DNA of 64,000 nt from Selaginella moellendorffii (lineage: Eukaryota > Streptophyta > Lycopodiopsida > Selaginellales > Selaginellaceae). Position numbers and translations under genes: made by a program. The notes under the pieces were generated by a model. It had not been told where the DNA came from. It searched no databases and saw nothing but the letters and a program-made list of their open reading frames with translations. Positions 22,207 through 32,455 of this stretch are shown here, one piece after another. Location: contig NW_003314324.1 in NCBI RefSeq assembly GCF_000143415.4, forward strand, positions 577,767 to 641,766. Reading direction: 5' to 3'. The number at the start of each line of letters is the position of its first letter. The stretch's first letter is position 1.

Positions 22207-22271
22207 TAGTGGTGATGTTTTCCTCCCTTTGGCAGTAAAGGACTGCCAAAGGGCGGCCAACATCACCACTA
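22207..22271. other. Long inverted repeat / hairpin
   Basis: Outer arms TAGTGGTGATGTT (22207-22219) and AACATCACCACTA (22259-22271) are perfect complements. Inner arms CCCTTTGGCAGT (22225-22236) and ACTGCCAAAGGG (22242-22253) are also perfect, around a five-base loop. Only a 5+5 base step lies between them, with two possible C-G pairs. The total stem is about 30 bp. It could be a small MITE-like foldback or a short miRNA-like precursor; sequence alone does not decide. Confidence 0.8.
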
Positions 22272-22895
22272 ATTTGCAAGCAAAAGCCTTACCCTCATCA
22301 CACAAATCAACAAATGTGAATGAAGGGTATATATAAAATATACTTAGATATTTTTAAATATTCTACTTTGTATTTTTCCTTAAAATCCTAGCATTAGAAT
22401 TAAAATATTCAAGAATATTCTTTAGGGGAAGTGGTGGAGAATTTATTTTCCACCAAGACGATGCCAAGATCGAAGGGCACTGTCAATGTGCCAATCAATC
22501 AATCATTAAGTTCTCAAATTGTGAAATCAATCAATCCTTGTACTAGAGTTGTTAGGGATTCTAGTTGCTGGCCATCAATCAATTAGCATTGGGAGTTGTG
22601 GGGATTGGCAGCACCTCCACAGTCACTATAGCAAGGCAATGATGCGAACGAAGTGTGATTAAATAACCTTATATAAATGGTTGTGTGAACGGATTTTCAT
22701 TAGTTAAAGACTTTTAAAATGAGTAAATGCTACTATTAACTAATGTTGAGCATTAAAATTTTAAAGGGATTTTTAAAGCTTTTAAGTTAGAGGATCTTAA
22801 CCTAATTAGAATTTTATTCTTTCTTTGCCAATGAATTATTTACTTTATTTACTTGAACCAGAATCACTTAAAATCCGTATTATATATATCTTCAT

Positions 22896-24485
22896 TCACC
22901 GTGCATGGTGGTGGTGGTGGTGGTGCTGTTGGTGACGCGCTTCATCCCCTGGAGGAGCATACGACTGGCTGTAGTAGTAATGCTGCCCCTGGAAACCATC
23001 ACTCGAACCATAAACATCCGCTCGAACACTTCCAGACGCTGCCGCCGCTCTGAGCTCCGATGATAAGTTGCTCCCACTGCTGCCCGACTGGAACCAAGGA
23101 CGCCAGTGTGACGACGCATCCACCATAGTTTCATAGCCGGGGGACTCTCTTCTACGCTGCCACTCTCGGTGGTGGCTCTCTCGCTGCTCTCTCGGAGAAG
23201 CCACTCTCGATCCAGCTCCAACTCGGCCTGTGGACGACGATGTTCCATGGGCCCAATGTCTTGATCTTCTCGACGGCCCGTTCCCATGGGCATAAGCCGG
23301 CGACGAGGACACATTGGTGGAGGCTAGCCCGTGGTGAGGACACGGGACGTGATGCCATGATGTTGCATTGTTTTCAGGAGATCTGAGCTGCCTGTAAACA
23401 ATAAAACAGAAAAAAACGTTAGCACGCAAAGAAAAAACTGCCTTTTCTGGTGAACTTACCCAGAGTAACCAGGCTGCACAGCATCACTGCGGTTTGCAGG
23501 AGCAGACCACCTGAAACGCTCAATAGGTAAGCTTGCAAGTCCAACATCATTCATCATACCAACTGGATTGTGTGCACCACCAGATTGAGAAGCCCATCCA
23601 GTTCTTTCATGGACTGGAAATGAGTGTGGCCCTCTGATAGTCCCACCTATGGAGCCCCCTCCACCACCACCACCACCAACACTCGGGGGCTCTACTTGGT
23701 TTTGCACTACAACCAGTTCATCTACAATCTGCCGTGTTGCCGCCCCCCAGTAGGACTGCGCGGGGGAAAAGAAAGGACATACGTGGTGTGCGTTGCTGTT
23801 CGTCGGGGCCGCGGGATGGTTCTCTCCATACAAAACGTTGACAACAACGTTGGGATCTGAATCTGCACGAGAAAAAACAAAACGTTCTCTCAGTCACTAG
23901 AATACTGGATGAAACGAGCACTTACATCCAGTTACTAAAGGATCGATTTCCCTGAGAACAAACGGAAAGAGCACAGTTATAATCAATCCTGAGAGATCCA
24001 GGATACTTACTCCAAGCTGAGAAAGCTCTGATATGGACACCATTGGAAATGGCGTAAGTGCTGCGAGACAAACAAACCAAGATCAGTACGAACCACGAAA
24101 GAAAAAACGTTTTTTTTCTTTCTTTCATACCAGCTCGTGATAGTCCGCCATGCCTGCGTAGACATCATACTCCTCGTCGCTGGACGGCAGATCTACAAAG
24201 GCGAAATCCTCGTGCTGGCGGCATCCAGAAGCATAGAGCCACCGCCCCTCCTCGACGCGCCGGCAATTCGGGCATTGCATAGATCCCTTGGCATTGAAGG
24301 CCGAGCCGATACAATCTGGAGAAAACAAGAAGATCACAAATCCAGCGAAAGAGGGCTTTTGGCATACCTAGATGGAAATAGTGACCGCATTTGAGCTTCG
24401 CGAACGATCTCTCCCCGACATCGCTGACTTGCTCCAGGCACACCGAGCAAGATTCCAGCGCCGCGCCCTTGGCCGTGACCGCCAT
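22896..24485 (-). CDS. RFI2: RING-H2 E3 ligase, RFI2-like
   Basis: Six exons: 24485-24368, 24315-24131, 24060-24011, 23951-23926, 23862-23460 and 23391-22896; 425 residues. The N-terminal RING-H2 has CSVCLEQ, then CGHYFHLDCIGSAFNAKG and MQCPNC, followed by RRVEEGRWLYASG. This matches Arabidopsis RFI2, a nuclear RING protein in red/far-red signalling and flowering time. A small exon reads RHFQWCPYQSF, also typical of this family. The C-terminal half is Ser/Gly/His/Arg-rich and probably disordered. It ends in seven histidines encoded by a GGT microsatellite read from the other strand. The start lies 93 bp from that of the sirtuin gene on the opposite strand. A fragment of its last exon is found at 19.86-20.02 kb. 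Confidence 0.88.
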
Positions 24486-24578
24486 GCCCTCTTATCTCCT
24501 CCTCGATCTAGCTTATGCTACCCTACCCTCGCCCAATAACCCTAAATCAAAATGCCAAGCATAACAAAGGCCTAGGTT
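24486..24578. promoter_or_regulatory. Short divergent promoter, RFI2-like / sirtuin
   Basis: Only 93 bp separate the two ATG codons, so 5' leaders and promoter elements must overlap or lie inside this stretch. No clear TATA box is seen. Confidence 0.5.
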
Positions 24579-26365
24579 ATGTTTCGCTCGCTATCGCGGA
24601 ATCTAAGAGCATCTGGCCGGATCCAGAAGGGCCGATCGATGAGCGATGACAAAGGAGCTCGCGAATTCGCGATCGCGCTGGACAAATCAAAGGTAAGACT
24701 AGACTAGACCGAAAAGAACAAATGAAAGAACTTGGCATCTTCGGTGATGTAGAAAATCACGGTTCTCACCGGTGCAGGGATATCCGCGGAATCTGGGGTC
24801 CCGACCTTCAAAGAATGGCGAGAATGGAGTGCCATGGTGCGTTATTTTTGTTTTCTTTATTTTTCCTTGGGTGGTTTTGTTAATGTGCTGCTTGAATTTT
24901 TCCTGCTTAGCTCACGACTCCGGAAGCCTTTGCGGCGAATCCTTCCATGGTGTGGGAGTTTTACCACTACCGGCGGTGAGTTTTAAAGTTTTAGCTCGTT
25001 TCGTCCTCTTTTTTTTCGTTCCTTTGTTTTTTTTTTTTTTTTTGTGCTGTGAAGTTTTAACTAGCGAGATGGTGTTTGATTATAGCTGCATTGTGTCCAA
25101 GGCTGTGCCAAACGCCGGACACTATGCAATAACAGCGCTGGAGAAGAGATGCGAGCAACAAGGGAAGGAGTTCAAGCTTTTGACACAGGTGATGTTTTTT
25201 TTCTTCTTAAAACTCCAGCTCGACGTTCTTCGCATTTCTCGTAGAATTCCACCTTTGTTCTTCTCGACAACCTTCGCATTTCTTCTTAGAATTCCAGCTT
25301 GTTTTTTCTCGACGTTCTTCGCTAAAATGGAATCCTTTTTCTTGTTTTTCGTTTCTTCAGAACGTAGATGGACTGCATAGTCGCGCAGGCACAAAATCCG
25401 TGGAAGAACTCCACGGCTCGATGTGGAAGACCCGCTGCTGCACCTGCGACCAAGTGCTGCAAAACTTCGACATGCCAATCTGTGCAGCTCTCGATGGAAA
25501 GGTAAAACCTCCTCAAAATCCTTTTTTCCTTCGGCTTTTTTGTTTTTTCTTTCCTGCTTTTGATACGGAACGCCTTCGTGTTTCTTCTTCTCATTTTTGG
25601 CTTTCTCTAGAGCAGGGGTGTCCAGATCCATCAGCTTACGACGCCAACATTCCGAGACTACAGCTCCCGCGCTGCAGGTCATGCAATGGATTACTGAGGC
25701 CGCATGTTGTGTGGTTCGGGGAATCTCTTGATCTCGGTGTCATGGAGCGTGCTCACGAATCACTCCGCCGCTGCGACCTGCTGCTCGTTGCTGGAACTTC
25801 CGCTGTCGTCCAGGTACTCCTGTCGGCCTTCTCGCAATCGCATCACTTTTGGTTCCTGGAAGAATCCTGAATCCTGAATCTGAAGCTTTTTGTGTCCTCT
25901 GTTTTCCTTTTTTCCGCTGGCCTTTTGCGCATGTCTGTCATGATCAATCTTTTCGACCGCCACCTTTTCTTTCCTGCATTTCCTGCATTGTAAGAACATT
26001 TTTGTCGCTCGCAGCCAGCAGCCGGGTTTATTCCGCTTGTGAAAGGTGGCGGCGGCGCGGTTGCGGAATTCAACCTCGAGGAGACACCTGCGACCCGATA
26101 CTGCAGGCAGGTTCTTTCCTCATTCTCAGTGTCCTTGTTTCTGTTTTGTTTGCCTTCTCGGTTTCTTAAGCAGTCTCTTTGCTCGCTTAACCTTCGCTGT
26201 CTTTCATTTCATTCATGAATTCACGAGCTTTGGTTTTCCTGTCAATTCCGCAACAGGTATAGATTCCAAGGGACGTGCGCGGAGGCCTTGCCTCGCAGTC
26301 TGGAAATCTCTCGCCAAGAGCTGCAGGAGCTGGAGCTGGAAGCAGCCAAGAGCGCAGCAGTGTAG
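24579..26365 (+). CDS. SIRT5-like (class III) NAD-dependent lysine deacylase
   Basis: Eight exons: 24579-24692, 24753-24836, 24911-24975, 25086-25188, 25361-25501, 25616-25813 (or from 25613), 26015-26106 and 26257-26365; about 301 residues. An Arg-rich start suggests mitochondrial import. Visible are [14 protein letters not shown] (NAD binding), [12 protein letters not shown] split by an intron, and [11 protein letters not shown] with the catalytic His. Zinc cysteines lie in CCTC and CRSC, then RPHVVWFGE and [14 protein letters not shown] carries the Tyr and Arg that in SIRT5 bind acidic acyl groups, pointing to desuccinylase/demalonylase activity. After GVPTF the usual FRGxGGxW stretch is shortened to KEWREWSAM. 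The last intron needs a GC donor (AG/GCAGGT). Confidence 0.87.
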
Positions 26366-26491
26366 CAAACAACCAAACAAACGAGTCCACGTCCAAATCT
26401 CTCGATCCGTGACAAGCGAGTCTTTGACTCGCCCGCTCGCTTCGTTTCGGCGAGTCAGGCCAAGCGTGTACTTTGCAAATAAATTCTCCGG

Positions 26492-26495
<4 letters not shown>

Positions 26496-26556
<61 letters not shown>
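26496..26556. repeat. (GA)n microsatellite
   Basis: An uninterrupted GA dinucleotide run of about 61 bases, followed by a few GAGC units. It produces Arg/Glu and Leu/Ser runs in open frames on both strands, none of them genes. Confidence 0.97.
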
Positions 26557-26564
<8 letters not shown>

Positions 26565-27940
26565 CGAGATTCGAGCCTGTGACCGTCGTCCTATTCCAGC
26601 GCCGTTGCAGGGAATCGAACCCGTCACCATCACCAGCAGTGCATGCGGCGGCCGTACGCCGGCCGGTCCACTGACCACTTTTGGTGGCCATGGCCATGGC
26701 TCCATGGGCCATGGCTAAAGGGAGCAATGCATACATGGGGGACACTGCTCTGACAAAGGTATAATGAGGCTGCCAATTTCTTACGGCCAACTTACTTCTG
26801 ACTTGGCAAATCTTGTTTTAGATTTTCCTCCTGTGTGTAGTTAGCTCGCTCCGCGATTTTTTACCATGGTAAAAAATCACAAGGATGATCTCGATTCTTG
26901 CCTTTAATTTTCCACGCTGGATTTGATCCGGAAATGCGTGGATGGATAATTTTTTGATCCCGCTAGAATGGAGATTTTGTTCGTCCAACGTCATGCACCG
27001 TCACGGGATTATCGTCATAATATTCTCCCGATATGCTTGATTAGTTTTATAGTTTGTGTGCTATTGCTATCTTCTTTCTTGCTATCTATCAGCTGAACAG
27101 TTGTTCTTGTTGGTGCTCTGTGGCTGAATCTTACAAATAAAGTCGTGGATGGGCCACGCATCGCCACTACAATTGAAGCAATCAAAATCAAATAAACCTT
27201 AGTGCCATGTGGTTTAAGTTTGTATACGCTTGCATCAATCATAGACTTTGGGCCACGACGAGAGGGCGATGGATTTGCGACGAGTATCAAGCTTAAAAAA
27301 ACCCTTGCGAGATTTTTGACCCTGTTTCATACATCATGGTAAACAGCAAACACCATTGAAAACTCGCCACTGTTGTCACGCGGAAAATATCAAAACCATC
27401 CATTAACTTGCACGATATAATTGGAGCGCATAAACTATAGTAAAATCTAAAAACAATGATCATCCATCTTATGATCTGCTCCTCACAAGATGGGATGTTT
27501 CTCGTTGTTTCAGGCTCCTTTTCTGTCCCATATTATTCTTTAGTGATCCTATCAAGATGCTTTTAGGTCAAAAAAAGAGGGCTTCGAGAGTAACGAACAC
27601 ATACCGTTGGAGGTGACAAAGAATGATTTCTGTGCAATGTACCACATTCTATACATGTTGGTTTTCACGTCTATAGGTTTTACTTTAGTCGGCCAGTCAA
27701 AAGTGAAATTTTGGGAGCGCGAAATTCCTGCCCCCCATGCATGCCACATCAAATCACCAGCAGCGCCGGCATCATGTGGCGCATGCCCATGGCTGGCCAT
27801 GCCCATATTGATGGCCATGGGAATGTATGCGATATCATGGCCATGGCCCCCATTTACAGACCCCCACGATCGCCCTCACGCCTGACGGTCATGGCGCATA
27901 CTCCGCCCTTTGAGCCCCCCAGGTGTGACGGCTCAAGCGC
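26557..27940. other. Intergenic with CCATGG-rich patches and a perfect palindrome
   Basis: No gene recognised. Two patches (26680-26720 and 27770-27850) are dense in CCATGG and GGCCATGGCC words. A 24-bp perfect palindrome, GATTTTTTACCATGGTAAAAAATC written across its centre, lies at 26855-26878. GGTTCGATTCC-like words near 26620 resemble a tRNA T-arm but no cloverleaf forms. Confidence 0.6.
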
Positions 27941-27944
27941 CACA

Positions 27945-27953
27945 CTATATAAG
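27945..27953 (+). promoter_or_regulatory. Probable TATA box of the TMO5-like gene
   Basis: CTATATAAG followed about 30 bp on by a GTAGCTTGGTGC stretch and a CT-rich tract. This suggests transcription starting near 27980 and a 5' leader of about 700 bases, possibly with an intron. Confidence 0.5.
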
Positions 27954-28673
27954 CGTACGATGTCCGTAGCTTGGTGCTAGGGTCTCCTCTCTCTCTCTCT
28001 TTCTTTCTCTCTCTGGTGCTATTTCGATCGATCGAGCGTTCTTGCGCTCTCGATTTCATGCTGTGTCTATCGATTGTTCGCGATAGAGGCGTCTCATCGA
28101 GCCTGCTCCTCCTGCTGCGATCTTACGAGGGTTTTGTGAGGGTTTCCGAGATTGTTTTCGAGTAGTACTTCACTTCCAGGTGAGAGATCCCATGGAGATT
28201 GTGGCATTCGACGCGCTAGGCGGCTGCAATCGACCGGCGCAGTAGCCCGGGCTGGACAGGAATTCCGTGAATCCACGAAGACGGAGCAGCAGTACCGGCG
28301 TCGGGGCTCCGGATCGCCGAAATTCTCTTTGCTCATGGCACAGGTCGGGCCGAGGTCTTGGAACCGTGACCGTGTTCACGCCGAGAACAAGAATGCGAGC
28401 GAAGAAAATCGCGAGTAGGCGTCAGAGAAATCCAAGGTAGGCTCGTGATATTGCGGCTCATCCTATCTTTTTCCTACGCCCGGGGCTCTCGGATCGCATC
28501 GCGCGCCTCTCCATCTCCATGGTGGAGTCTTCTCGCCAGAAAGCCAGAAGAATGCGAGCTCCCAAGAGCAAGATCTAGGGGGAGGCACTGCAATCTCCGC
28601 GCGTATCCCCTGCTGAGAAGAAAATTCCGGTGTGGAGGCTTGGAGATTTGCGAAGGTTTCGAGCAAGCCAGCC

Positions 28674-29919
28674 ATGGGAGGCCCATCGACGAACAATGTG
28701 GACGTGGGATTTCCCTTTGTAGACTCGTCCGGCTTGGGTATGACGTACGCAGGCTTCTCCAAGCTCAAGCAGGAGCTCCCTGCTAGTCTCGTCACTGCCG
28801 CGGGCCACTCGAGCTCTCGTCCGCCATGGACGATACCTCCTCTCGGCCCTGGCTGTACAGCAGCGCAAGCCACTTCCACCGCCGCATTCCCAGAGCTCGC
28901 GGTAGCATCGTCGCAGCACGGCCAGTTCGTCACAAAGCAGGATCACGTCTCCTCTCTACTGCACGCTAGCGGTGGCGGTGGCGGTGGTGGTTCTTCCGCT
29001 CCTGGCCGCTTCCACGATCTACACGGCTCCTCCTCGCCCTTCTCGACACTCCCTTACGATCTCTACAAGTCTGGGGCGCTGGCTTCCTCCTCGTCGAGCG
29101 GCTATGGAGTGGGGTTGAGCTACAAGGACCGTGGCAGGCACCACTACCCTCTGCAGTACAATGGGGGGTCCCTTGTTCTGGATCACAACCGGAGCGAGCT
29201 TATCAATCTGTCGAAGATGACCCCGCAAGAGATAATTGATGCAAAGGCGCTGGCAGCATCCAAGAGCCACAGCGAAGCGGAGCGAAGGAGACGTGAGCGA
29301 ATAAACAACCATCTCAACACTTTGCGGGGCCTTCTCCCGAGCACCACCAAGGTAGTGTGGTCTTCGCTTTCGTTGTCGTTCGTACTGCTGCTACTGTGAA
29401 AGCAAAAAGCTCACGGCTTGGTGTTTTGCTGCGCAGACAGACAAAGCGTCGCTGCTGGCCGAGGTGATCGAGCACGTCAAAGATCTCAAGCGACAGGCCG
29501 CGGAGATTGCCGAGGGCGGGCCGGTCCCGACGGACGTAGACGAGCTCAAGGTGGACACGGACGCGTCCAGCAGCGATGGCAACTTCGTGCTCAAGGCGTC
29601 GCTGTGCTGCGAGGACCGCCCCGACCTCCTCTCGGATCTCACCAAGGCGCTGCGGACGCTCAAGCTCAGGACGCTCAAGGCCGAGATCGCGACGCTGGGT
29701 GGGCGCGTCAAGAATGTGATCCTCATCGGCAAGGACCACAGCGACGAACAAGGCGGCGCCGCCATGGAATCCAGCAGTGATGGGACCGGCGACCGGCCGA
29801 GCGTGAGCTGCGTCCAAGAGGCACTGAGGGCAGTGATCGAGCGATCTAGCGAGCTCTCGACGTCGGCCTACGGCTCTAGCAAGCGCCAGAAGATGGGCTC
29901 ATCCTCCTCGTCCTACTAA
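28674..29919 (+). CDS. bHLH transcription factor, TMO5/bHLH30 clade
   Basis: Two exons, 28674-29351 and 29437-29919; 386 residues. The first ATG in frame is at 28674; the frame continues upstream without another ATG. The Ser/Gly-rich N-terminal half leads into AKALAASKSHSEAERRRRER, a basic region with His, Glu and Arg at the E-box-contacting places. The helix-loop-helix NTLRGLLPSTTK-TDKASLLAEV is split by the intron. An ACT-like domain follows, with KASLCCEDRPDLLSDLTKAL, LRTLKAEIATLGGRVKNV. In angiosperms this clade includes TMO5, which acts with LHW in vascular cell divisions; here the role is inferred. Ends convergent with the PPR gene on the other strand, 358 bp between stop codons. Confidence 0.93.
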
Positions 29920-30277
29920 ATAACGGTGATCGATCCGAGCTCTATAGATCTCTCTCGAGACAAAGGTATGTTTCGTGTTCGTTGCTTCCGTTGTCTTCTG
30001 GTGTGATCGTGTATCTCCTTGTTATTCTCTTCCCTTTCTTTCTTTGCTTTTCTTTCGTCCTGGCTCCTCTCCTTCCTTTTGGTTTTGTATTGGTTTGTGG
30101 TGTTTTGTGTTGGTATTTGAATAAGCGTTTCTGGGTATATGCGTGGCATTCCATCATGGTTGCCAGCACTGCTTTATTCTTTTTTTGTTTTTCTCTAAAA
30201 AGATGAAGTTGACTAGAGCTCTATGGTTAAAGCAGCTTCCACGTGGATCGTATATTTTGTGCCACGTAGCCAAACAT

Positions 30278-32353
30278 TTAGGGCTCTTCATCTTCTTCCT
30301 CTTCCACTCGGCCCACATCGAAGTAGAGGTTGGCGAGGAGGATGTAGAGTCCAGCAGGGTCGCCACGCTCCAGTGCGATCGCTTGCACGGCGGCATTGAC
30401 TGCAAGCTCTGTGTTCTTGTGGATCCGGCATGCTGCCAGCAGCGTCGTCCAGACGATCACAGTGGGCTCGAATGGCATTGCTGCGATGAGCTCCTCCGCC
30501 TCGTCAAGGTAGCCCAGGCGTCCCAGGAGATCAACGATGCAAACGTAGTGCGTCACATCATGCGTGATCCGGTAATCGGACCTTACTGCCACGAATTGGC
30601 TCCAGCACTCGCGGCGCAGACCACCGTGAGCACAGATCGAGAGCACGCTCGTGAAAGTGATCTGATCCGGCTGGATTCCCTCGAGAGTCATCAGAGCTAA
30701 GAGATCCAAAGTTTCTCTGCAATGCCCATTCTGGGCATATGCGGCGAGTAGCGCATTCCAAGAGATCCTATTTCTACGAGGAATATCACGGAAAACCCAG
30801 AGGGCGGAATCGAGTCTCCCACACTTGCCATACACGTTGATGATCGCATTGCCGACCTTGGCATCCACTGCGAATATGCCAGTGTCGACGGACCGGCGGT
30901 GGAGCTGGCGGCCCTCGGGGAGCGCCGAGACGGCCACGCAAGCGTCCAGCGCGCTCACGAAGGTTACCTCGTTCGGCGGGATGCCCTCAAGGTCCATCTT
31001 TCGAAGAATCTTGAGAGATTCCCTGCCATGCCCTTGTTGGGCATATGCGGAGATTAGCGTTGTCCAAGAAATAACGCTTCTCACGGGCATCTGCTCGAAG
31101 ATCTCCAGCGCCGTCTCCATTCGGCTGCACTTCGTGTAGAGCGAGAGAAGCGCATTACCGATCTTGAGGCCGAGGGTTGACCGTAACCCATTGACCAACC
31201 TTTGACCATTGACCGTGCAATGCTGGATGGCGACCTTGTGGATGGCCTCGCCCTCGACTAAGGCTCCGGCGTTAGCGCAAGCGTCGATAACCGTGACAAA
31301 AGTGCCCTCGTCCGGCACCACATTTCTCCGGAGCATCAAACCAAAGATCTCCAAAACATCCTGGAAATGCCCCGCTTGGGAGTACGACATGATCATACAG
31401 TTCCACGAGACGAGGTTCTTGTCGGGCATCTCGTCAAACACGCGCCTTGCTTGACCAAGATCCCCAGTCGAGGCATATGCGACCAGGAGTGTAGTCCACG
31501 CGACCACGTCCCGGACGGGCAGCGAGTTAAACACCAACCTTGCCTCTCCTACCGCGCCACACTTTCCGTACATGTCCATGACTGCGTTGCCCACTTTGGT
31601 CTCGGTCCAGAACTGACCGGCTCGTACGTGCATTTGCCGCCCCTCGGAAAGCAGCCTGGTCTCCGCGCAAGCGGCCAGGGCGCACAGTACGGTCACGTGG
31701 TCGGGCCGCAACCCCTCCAGCTCCATCGTACGGAATGTCCGTATCGCATCCCTGCCGTGCCCAGATTGGGCATATGCCGCGACCATCGTGTTCCAGGACA
31801 CCACATCTCTCTCTTTCATGGAGTGGAAGATTCTCTTGGCTGAGAGTATATCCCCGTTCTGGGAATATGCCGTGATCATGGCGTTCCACGAGACGGTATC
31901 TCTGTCTGGCATGGAATCGAAGATCTCTTTTGCCTTGCGCAGATGCCCGTTTTGGGCATATGCCGAGATCATTGCGTTTGATCCGATGACGCTGAATTGG
32001 GGGCGGCGGTCGAAGAGGTCTTGAGCGCTCTGGAGATTCCCATTCTCGAGGAACGCGACGATGATGAGATTCCAGGAGTAGATGTTTTGGGTGTGGATGC
32101 TGGCGAATGCGCGTTGCGCCTCTGCGATGCAGCCGCATTTGCCATACATCTGGATAAGGAGGTGACCGAGGAATCGGCTCCCTTCTAGGCTTAGTTCCAC
32201 GATTCTCTTGTGGATTTGTTTGCCCTGGGATAGATCCCTCGTCTTGATGCATTGCCGAAGGAGTGGCGCGAGCTCGCGCTCCAAATCTTCTCGGTGGCGG
32301 AGAGGAGGATTAGCGACAGAAGCTTGGCTCATGAAATGGAGCGCCTGGCGCAT
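30278..32353 (-). CDS. PLS-class PPR protein with E domain
   Basis: Single-exon gene of 691 residues, as usual for PPR genes. It is made of alternating P, L and S repeats: repeated phrases such as VSWNAMITAYSQNGD, MYGKCG and EIFDSMPDRD recur about every 31-36 residues. After the last repeat it has an E-type tail (CIVDLLGRLGYLDEAEELI, then VIVWTTLLAACRIH) and ends in an acidic stretch; there is no DYW deaminase domain. Such proteins bind organelle RNA one base per repeat and recruit or act in C-to-U editing. No strong transit peptide is visible, so the organelle is not decided. It shares a 102-bp promoter stretch with the next PPR gene. Confidence 0.95.
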   Translation of the reverse strand: MRQALHFMSQASVANPPLRHREDLERELAPLLRQCIKTRDLSQGKQIHKRIVELSLEGSRFLGHLLIQMYGKCGCIAEAQRAFASIHTQNIYSWNLIIVAFLENGNLQSAQDLFDRRPQFSVIGSNAMISAYAQNGHLRKAKEIFDSMPDRDTVSWNAMITAYSQNGDILSAKRIFHSMKERDVVSWNTMVAAYAQSGHGRDAIRTFRTMELEGLRPDHVTVLCALAACAETRLLSEGRQMHVRAGQFWTETKVGNAVMDMYGKCGAVGEARLVFNSLPVRDVVAWTTLLVAYASTGDLGQARRVFDEMPDKNLVSWNCMIMSYSQAGHFQDVLEIFGLMLRRNVVPDEGTFVTVIDACANAGALVEGEAIHKVAIQHCTVNGQRLVNGLRSTLGLKIGNALLSLYTKCSRMETALEIFEQMPVRSVISWTTLISAYAQQGHGRESLKILRKMDLEGIPPNEVTFVSALDACVAVSALPEGRQLHRRSVDTGIFAVDAKVGNAIINVYGKCGRLDSALWVFRDIPRRNRISWNALLAAYAQNGHCRETLDLLALMTLEGIQPDQITFTSVLSICAHGGLRRECWSQFVAVRSDYRITHDVTHYVCIVDLLGRLGYLDEAEELIAAMPFEPTVIVWTTLLAACRIHKNTELAVNAAVQAIALERGDPAGLYILLANLYFDVGRVEEEEDEEP

Positions 32354-32455
32354 CTAATGGATGTGGCCATCGTTCTCATTCATCGCGTCATTCCCTCCTC
32401 TCAATCTTTGACTGGGCTGACTAGGAAGCTCTAGAACTGAGTTTAGGGTTCTTCT
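32354..32455. promoter_or_regulatory. Divergent promoter between two PPR genes
   Basis: 102 bp separate the two start codons. No TATA-like word is clear. The two PPR genes may be a head-to-head duplicate, since their proteins share many repeat phrases, but the PPR family is very large here. Confidence 0.5.

Larger units (their letters stand above)
21060..22895. other. Intergenic, AT-rich with small repeats
   Basis: No gene recognised. It holds the three-unit tandem repeat at 21471-21641, several TTAATTTAAT-type words around 21700-21840, and the hairpin at 22207-22271. Short open frames have no recognisable motifs. Confidence 0.6.

Noticed and set aside
26560-26660. Possible tRNA: GGTTCGATTCCC-like T-arm words on the minus strand
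   Set aside because: No matching acceptor stem, D-arm or anticodon arm at the correct spacing.
26187-26790. Open frames rich in Leu-Ser or Arg-Glu runs
   Set aside because: Translation of the (GA)n microsatellite.
31527-32252. 241-codon minus-strand open frame in another phase of the PPR gene
   Set aside because: Arg/Pro-rich shadow of the PPR coding sequence; the in-phase frame has clear PPR repeats.
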